Below are positions 60,537-64,000 of a DNA stretch of 64,000 bases, piece after piece. This DNA comes from Paraglaciecola sp. T6c (GTDB taxonomy: Bacteria; Pseudomonadota; Gammaproteobacteria; Enterobacterales; Alteromonadaceae). Where the stretch lies: contig NC_008228.1 in the NCBI RefSeq assembly GCF_000014225.1, positions 3,162,001 to 3,226,000 on the forward strand, in the 5' to 3' direction. Position 1 is the stretch's first letter. Each line of letters opens with the position of its first letter. The translations under genes and the position numbers were made by a program. The notes under the pieces are model-generated. The model saw nothing but the letters and a program-made list of their open reading frames with translations. It searched no databases and was not told where the DNA came from.

Positions 60537-61808
60537 ATGTTAAGAAAGTTCATGCTAAGAGGGCGTTTGAGGAAAGAATTGATACTCAAGTTAAACCTGC
60601 TTAAACCCAACATGCTAACGATGAAACCTTGCTTGTTGGCACTCGCGTTAGCGGCGACATCCACTGTAAGCCAGGTAGCTACAGCCGTGAGCTCAAATGA
60701 CTCAGCCTTGAGCCTTAAAAATGAGGCAGTGAATCCTAAAAACGAGGCTGTGAGCCAAACAAAAAGTCTGAAAGCCCATTTCAGTAAACAGTTTTTAGTG
60801 GGCAGTGCTATTAACGCACAGCAAGCTAAACGCACCGAACAAGACACTGATGCCTTAATCATCACCCAATTTAATACGATTACCCCTGAAAACGAATTAA
60901 AGTGGGAGCGCATTCATCCAAAGCCTGATGCCTATGACTTCTCTCTGTCCGATGAGTACGTGGATTTCGGCTTAGCCAATAATATGTTCATTATAGGGCA
61001 CACGTTGGTTTGGCACAGCCAAACACCGGATTGGGTATTTGAAGACGTACAAGGTGAGTTGTTAACGAGAGAGGCGTTGTTAGCTCGCATGAAAGAGCAC
61101 ATTCACACCGTTGTGAGTCGCTACAAAGGCAAAATCAAAGGCTGGGACGTGGTCAATGAAGCGCTCAATGAAGATGGTAGCCTGCGGGATTCTAAGTGGC
61201 GGCAGATTATTGGCGATGACTTCATTGAAAAAGCCTTTACCTATGCCCACGCTGCAGATCCAGATGCTAAATTGTATTACAACGATTACAACTTATATAA
61301 ACCAGAAAAAAGTGCCGGTGCAGCAAAACTAATCAAGTCATTACAAGACAAAGGGATCCCTGTTCACGGTGTCGGCTTGCAAGGCCACTACTCGTTAACG
61401 CACCCTGCCTTAAATGAATTAGACGATGCGTTAACGCTGTTTGCTTCCTTGGGGATTGAATCCATGATCACCGAGTTAGATGTATCCGTATTACCCTTTC
61501 CCAGTGAAGCTGAACAAGGGGCAGATATCAGCCAAGATTTATCCTTGAACAAAGCCTTAAATCCCTATCCTGATGGGTTACCAGAAGCGCAGCAGGACGC
61601 ATTAAGTGCTCGATACAAGGAGATATTTTCGGTATTTCTAACGCACCAAGACACGCTAACACGCGTTACGTTTTGGGGCGTGAATGATGCCCACAGTTGG
61701 CGTAACAACTGGCCAATGCGCGGGCGCACCGATTACCCATTACTGTTTGATCGAAACAGTGAAATTAAGCCCGCCTATCGTGCTGTCATGACACTAACTA
61801 TTGACTGA
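60537..61808 (+). CDS. GH10 endo-beta-1,4-xylanase
   Basis: 423 residues from ATG 60537, which has AGGAA 6 nt upstream; internal ATGs at 60612 and 60621 would give a tidier signal peptide (MKPCLLALALAATSTVSQVATA). A linker with repeated KNEAV/NPKNEAV follows (60-80). GH10 barrel: NTITPENELKWE, HTLVWHSQTPDWVF, acid/base Glu208 in WDVVNEAL and nucleophile Glu313 in ITELDVSV, plus TFWGVNDAHSWR. Secreted or periplasmic xylan hydrolase, complementing the agarases as a polysaccharide-degradation gene. Confidence 0.94.
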   Translation: MLRKFMLRGRLRKELILKLNLLKPNMLTMKPCLLALALAATSTVSQVATAVSSNDSALSLKNEAVNPKNEAVSQTKSLKAHFSKQFLVGSAINAQQAKRTEQDTDALIITQFNTITPENELKWERIHPKPDAYDFSLSDEYVDFGLANNMFIIGHTLVWHSQTPDWVFEDVQGELLTREALLARMKEHIHTVVSRYKGKIKGWDVVNEALNEDGSLRDSKWRQIIGDDFIEKAFTYAHAADPDAKLYYNDYNLYKPEKSAGAAKLIKSLQDKGIPVHGVGLQGHYSLTHPALNELDDALTLFASLGIESMITELDVSVLPFPSEAEQGADISQDLSLNKALNPYPDGLPEAQQDALSARYKEIFSVFLTHQDTLTRVTFWGVNDAHSWRNNWPMRGRTDYPLLFDRNSEIKPAYRAVMTLTID

Positions 61809-61814
61809 AATACA

Positions 61815-61848
61815 AACCGCCTCACATATCGCCATAGGTGAGGCGGTT
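61815..61848. terminator. Terminator between xylanase and adhesin genes
   Basis: AACCGCCTCAC (61815-61825) and GTGAGGCGGTT (61838-61848). Placed between convergent genes, with TTTTT at 61856-61860. Confidence 0.8.
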
Positions 61849-61858
61849 GCAGTCGTTT

Positions 61859-64000
61859 TTACGCCTCTACCGTTAAACTATTGTTTTGCACTAAGCTTTT
61901 CAGAAGCTCTTGATCGGCAAAAGACACGCTGAGTGTATCTGTTGCCGGCTCAGATGCTGCACTAGATTCGGCATTTTTCATCACACTAACCACCTCCGCA
62001 TCTTCAGGGGTGGTGAAAAGCTCATCAGCAGGATCCGTTATGAGATCAGCAATATCCAGTGTTACCTCGGCACTTTCGTCGTTCACCTCTGATACATTAT
62101 CTGTGCTTTGAGCCCCTATCTCTGTATTGCTTTCTTCTATCGCGAAGGACAGGTTAATTTTATCCTCATCGTCTAGGGCAAAATTAAGCGTTTCCTCTTC
62201 TGCAACGGGATCAACTGCTGTTTTGGCTGAGGGGGCGCTAGGCGCAGCTAGAAGTCCGTCGAGCAAGCTATATGTATTAACAGCACTCGTCGTGTTGCCT
62301 GATATATCAGTCACACTGCCTTCAATATTAAGTAAATCTGGCAATAGTCCTATTTCGACTAATACACTAAACCCGCCACCTGCCTGCACTACTGCTTGCG
62401 TATCAATGGTAACTAAGCCTAAAGCGCTTATATTGATCGACACTATAGTACCTGCAGGCTCAGAACTACTCCCAGTTAACGTATAGGTTCCAGCAAGTAC
62501 GTTAAACAGACTAAAATCATCAAAGGTTAAGGTCGGTGCTGTAATATCAATTAGCCCTTGAGATGCTTCTGTACTCTGATTACCTGCTGCATCAGTGACA
62601 CTCAAGGCTATATCAATATCTCCTTCAATAACTTGTGCTAAGGCAAGCGGCACAGCAACTGAAATTAGGCCTCCATCTAATACAGTGGACGTTAATATAT
62701 GATCAGTACCACCTTCATCTGTTAGCGTGAGTGAAACTAAAGACCCGGCAGGTTCATTACAGGTACCCGTAATCACCGGCAGCCCTAAGTTCACGTCAAT
62801 CTCACCAAGTTTATCCAAAGTGACCAATGGCGCAGTTAAATCAATCGGTACCGTGGCATTAACGATGGTTTCGTTACCCGCGATATCCGTGATACTCACA
62901 ACCGCAGAGGCATCCCCCTCTGCCACGGTGATAGGCACAGCGACAGTAAACAGCCCACCAATTCCCACCGTAGCGGTTAAGGTGTGATCAATGCCCACGA
63001 AGTCAGTTAGCGTCACGCGCACTTCTGTGCCCTGTGGCTCACTACAGGTGCCCGTGATAACAGGTAGCCCTAAGTTCAGATCGATGTCACCGAGTTTATC
63101 TAAGGTGACTAACGGGGCGGTTAAATCGATTGGTACGGTGGCATTGACGATGGTTTCGTTGCCCGCGATGTCTGTAATGCTAACAACCGCAGAGGCATCC
63201 CCTTCGGCTACCGTCACAGGTATCGCAACGGTGAACAAACCACCAATTCCCACCGTTGCAGTTAAGACATGCTCATCCCCCACGAAGTCAGTTAGCGTCA
63301 CGCGCACTTCTGTACCTTGTGGCTCACTACAGGACCCTGTAATCACAGGTAGCCCTAAGTTCAGATCGATGTCACCGAGTTTATCCAATGTGACCAATGG
63401 CGCAGTTAAATCAATCGGTACCGTGGCATTAACGATGGTTTCGTTACCTGCGATGTCCGTAATGCTAACAACCGCAGAGGCATCCCCCTCTGCCACGGTG
63501 ATAGGCACAACAACAGTAAACAGCCCACCAATTCCCACCGTAGCGGTTAAGGTGTGATCAATGCCCACGAAGTCAGTTAGCGTCACGCGCACTTCTGTGC
63601 CCTGTGGCTCACTACAGGTGCCCGTGATAACAGGTAGCCCTAAGTTCAGATCGATGTCACCGAGTTTATCTAAGGAGACTAACGGGGCGGTTAAATCAAT
63701 CGGTACGGTGGCATTGACGATGGTTTCGTTGCCCGCGATATCCGTGATACTCACGACCGCTGAGGCATCCCCTTCTGCCACGGTGATAGGCACAGCGACA
63801 GTAAACAAACCGCCAATTCCCACCGTAGCGGTTAAGACATGCTCATCCCCCACGAAGTCAGTTAGCGTCACGCGCACTTCAGTACCTTGAGGCTCACTAC
63901 AGGACCCTGTAATCACAGGTAGCCCTAAGTTCAGATCGATGTCACCGAGTTTATCCAAAGTGACCAATGGCGCAGTTAAATCAATCGGTACCGTGGCATT
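61859..64000 (-). CDS. Giant Ig-like repeat adhesin, C-terminal part
   Basis: The leftward frame is open from the right edge (beyond 63967) to 61859, so at least 714 residues of a larger protein are here. Bap/RTX-adhesin style: tandem 95-residue Ig-like domains with LDKLGDIDLNLGLPVITG, then CSEPQGTEVRVTLTDFVG, GIGGLFTV and DIAGNETIVNATVPIDLTAP. These are followed by a divergent repeat, one more Ig-like domain and an acidic 130-residue C-terminus (ending VQNNSLTVEA) that may be a type I secretion signal. Surface attachment or biofilm role inferred. Confidence 0.88.
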   Translation of the reverse strand, partial: NATVPIDLTAPLVTLDKLGDIDLNLGLPVITGSCSEPQGTEVRVTLTDFVGDEHVLTATVGIGGLFTVAVPITVAEGDASAVVSITDIAGNETIVNATVPIDLTAPLVSLDKLGDIDLNLGLPVITGTCSEPQGTEVRVTLTDFVGIDHTLTATVGIGGLFTVVVPITVAEGDASAVVSITDIAGNETIVNATVPIDLTAPLVTLDKLGDIDLNLGLPVITGSCSEPQGTEVRVTLTDFVGDEHVLTATVGIGGLFTVAIPVTVAEGDASAVVSITDIAGNETIVNATVPIDLTAPLVTLDKLGDIDLNLGLPVITGTCSEPQGTEVRVTLTDFVGIDHTLTATVGIGGLFTVAVPITVAEGDASAVVSITDIAGNETIVNATVPIDLTAPLVTLDKLGEIDVNLGLPVITGTCNEPAGSLVSLTLTDEGGTDHILTSTVLDGGLISVAVPLALAQVIEGDIDIALSVTDAAGNQSTEASQGLIDITAPTLTFDDFSLFNVLAGTYTLTGSSSEPAGTIVSINISALGLVTIDTQAVVQAGGGFSVLVEIGLLPDLLNIEGSVTDISGNTTSAVNTYSLLDGLLAAPSAPSAKTAVDPVAEEETLNFALDDEDKINLSFAIEESNTEIGAQSTDNVSEVNDESAEVTLDIADLITDPADELFTTPEDAEVVSVMKNAESSAASEPATDTLSVSFADQELLKSLVQNNSLTVEA
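62560..64000. repeat. 285-bp tandem coding repeats
   Basis: The landmark CCCTAAG recurs at 62783, 63068, 63353, 63638 and 63923, exactly 285 bp apart. Units alternate between two variants (GTC...GIDHTL and GSC...GDEHVL), so there is also a 570-bp higher-order period. The array continues past the window. Confidence 0.95.

Noticed and set aside
62991-63557. 188-codon plus-strand ORF over the adhesin repeats
   Set aside because: Open only because the 285-bp repeats lack stops in that frame. The leftward Ig-like adhesin is the real gene.

Overview
This window looks like the chromosome of a marine, agar-degrading gammaproteobacterium of the Alteromonadales (Paraglaciecola, Glaciecola or Alteromonas type). 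The reasons are two GH50 beta-agarases in a sugar-acid operon, a GH10 xylanase, a TonB-dependent receptor, PEP-CTERM and PhoX proteins, low GC intergenic DNA and Alteromonadales-like proteins throughout. No rRNA, tRNA, CRISPR array or prophage was seen.

Layout. 1-9.4 kb holds periplasmic and envelope functions: a DUF6515-type secreted protein cut by the left edge, a molybdenum hydroxylase operon (2Fe-2S subunit, Tat-exported molybdopterin subunit, diheme cytochrome c), a ZnuD-like TonB receptor, a PEP-CTERM protein and a Tat-exported PhoX-family phosphatase. 9.5-11.0 kb is a complete tatABC operon whose proteins look alphaproteobacterial. 11-24 kb is a mix of housekeeping and accessory genes: tautomerase, patatin, DUF6265, serine hydrolase, EamA exporter, LysR/SDR pair, a toxin-antitoxin locus with a frameshifted toxin, and a MYG1-family protein. 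18.2-33.3 kb is loaded with a family of dispersed, highly structured non-coding repeats lying between ordinary genes (Rieske oxygenase, Nudix, DUF6998, cold-shock/DUF1294, RelE-type toxin-antitoxin, 2OG-Fe(II) oxygenase). 36-40.5 kb carries glyoxalase I, a GNAT, an MDR reductase and an acuR-acuI pair with two identical operators.

40.5-51.7 kb is one long leftward gene cluster: GntR regulator, enolase-family sugar-acid dehydratase, MFS importer, 2-keto-3-deoxy sugar-acid kinase, KDPG/KDPGal aldolase, GH50 agarase, lipoprotein lactonase and a second GH50 agarase. Most junctions are ATGA or longer overlaps. Together they read as agarose depolymerisation at the envelope, then oxidative (De Ley-Doudoroff-like) catabolism of the released galactose units. 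The sugar dehydrogenase is not here.

52-55.3 kb has xthA, a CbiM-like membrane protein and a divergent DJ-1/LysR pair separated by a perfect 14-bp inverted repeat. 55.5-58.1 kb is a short leftward array of integron-type gene cassettes with recognisable attC sites and matching R'/R'' boxes but no integrase. One attC is split by an IS110/IS1111-family element that carries a convincing bridge-RNA candidate upstream of its recombinase. One cassette encodes a DUF4393 (Abi-alpha-like) protein. 58.9-64 kb ends with a VOC/LysR divergent pair, the GH10 xylanase and the C-terminal part of a giant Ig-like repeat adhesin (285-bp tandem repeats) that runs off the right edge.

The most unusual signal is the repeat family at 25.2-33.3 kb. 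It comprises tandem 13-nt mini-hairpins whose loop is constant (C-GNA-G) while the 5-bp stems differ, plus a branched structured element present three times with compensatory base changes in its stems.
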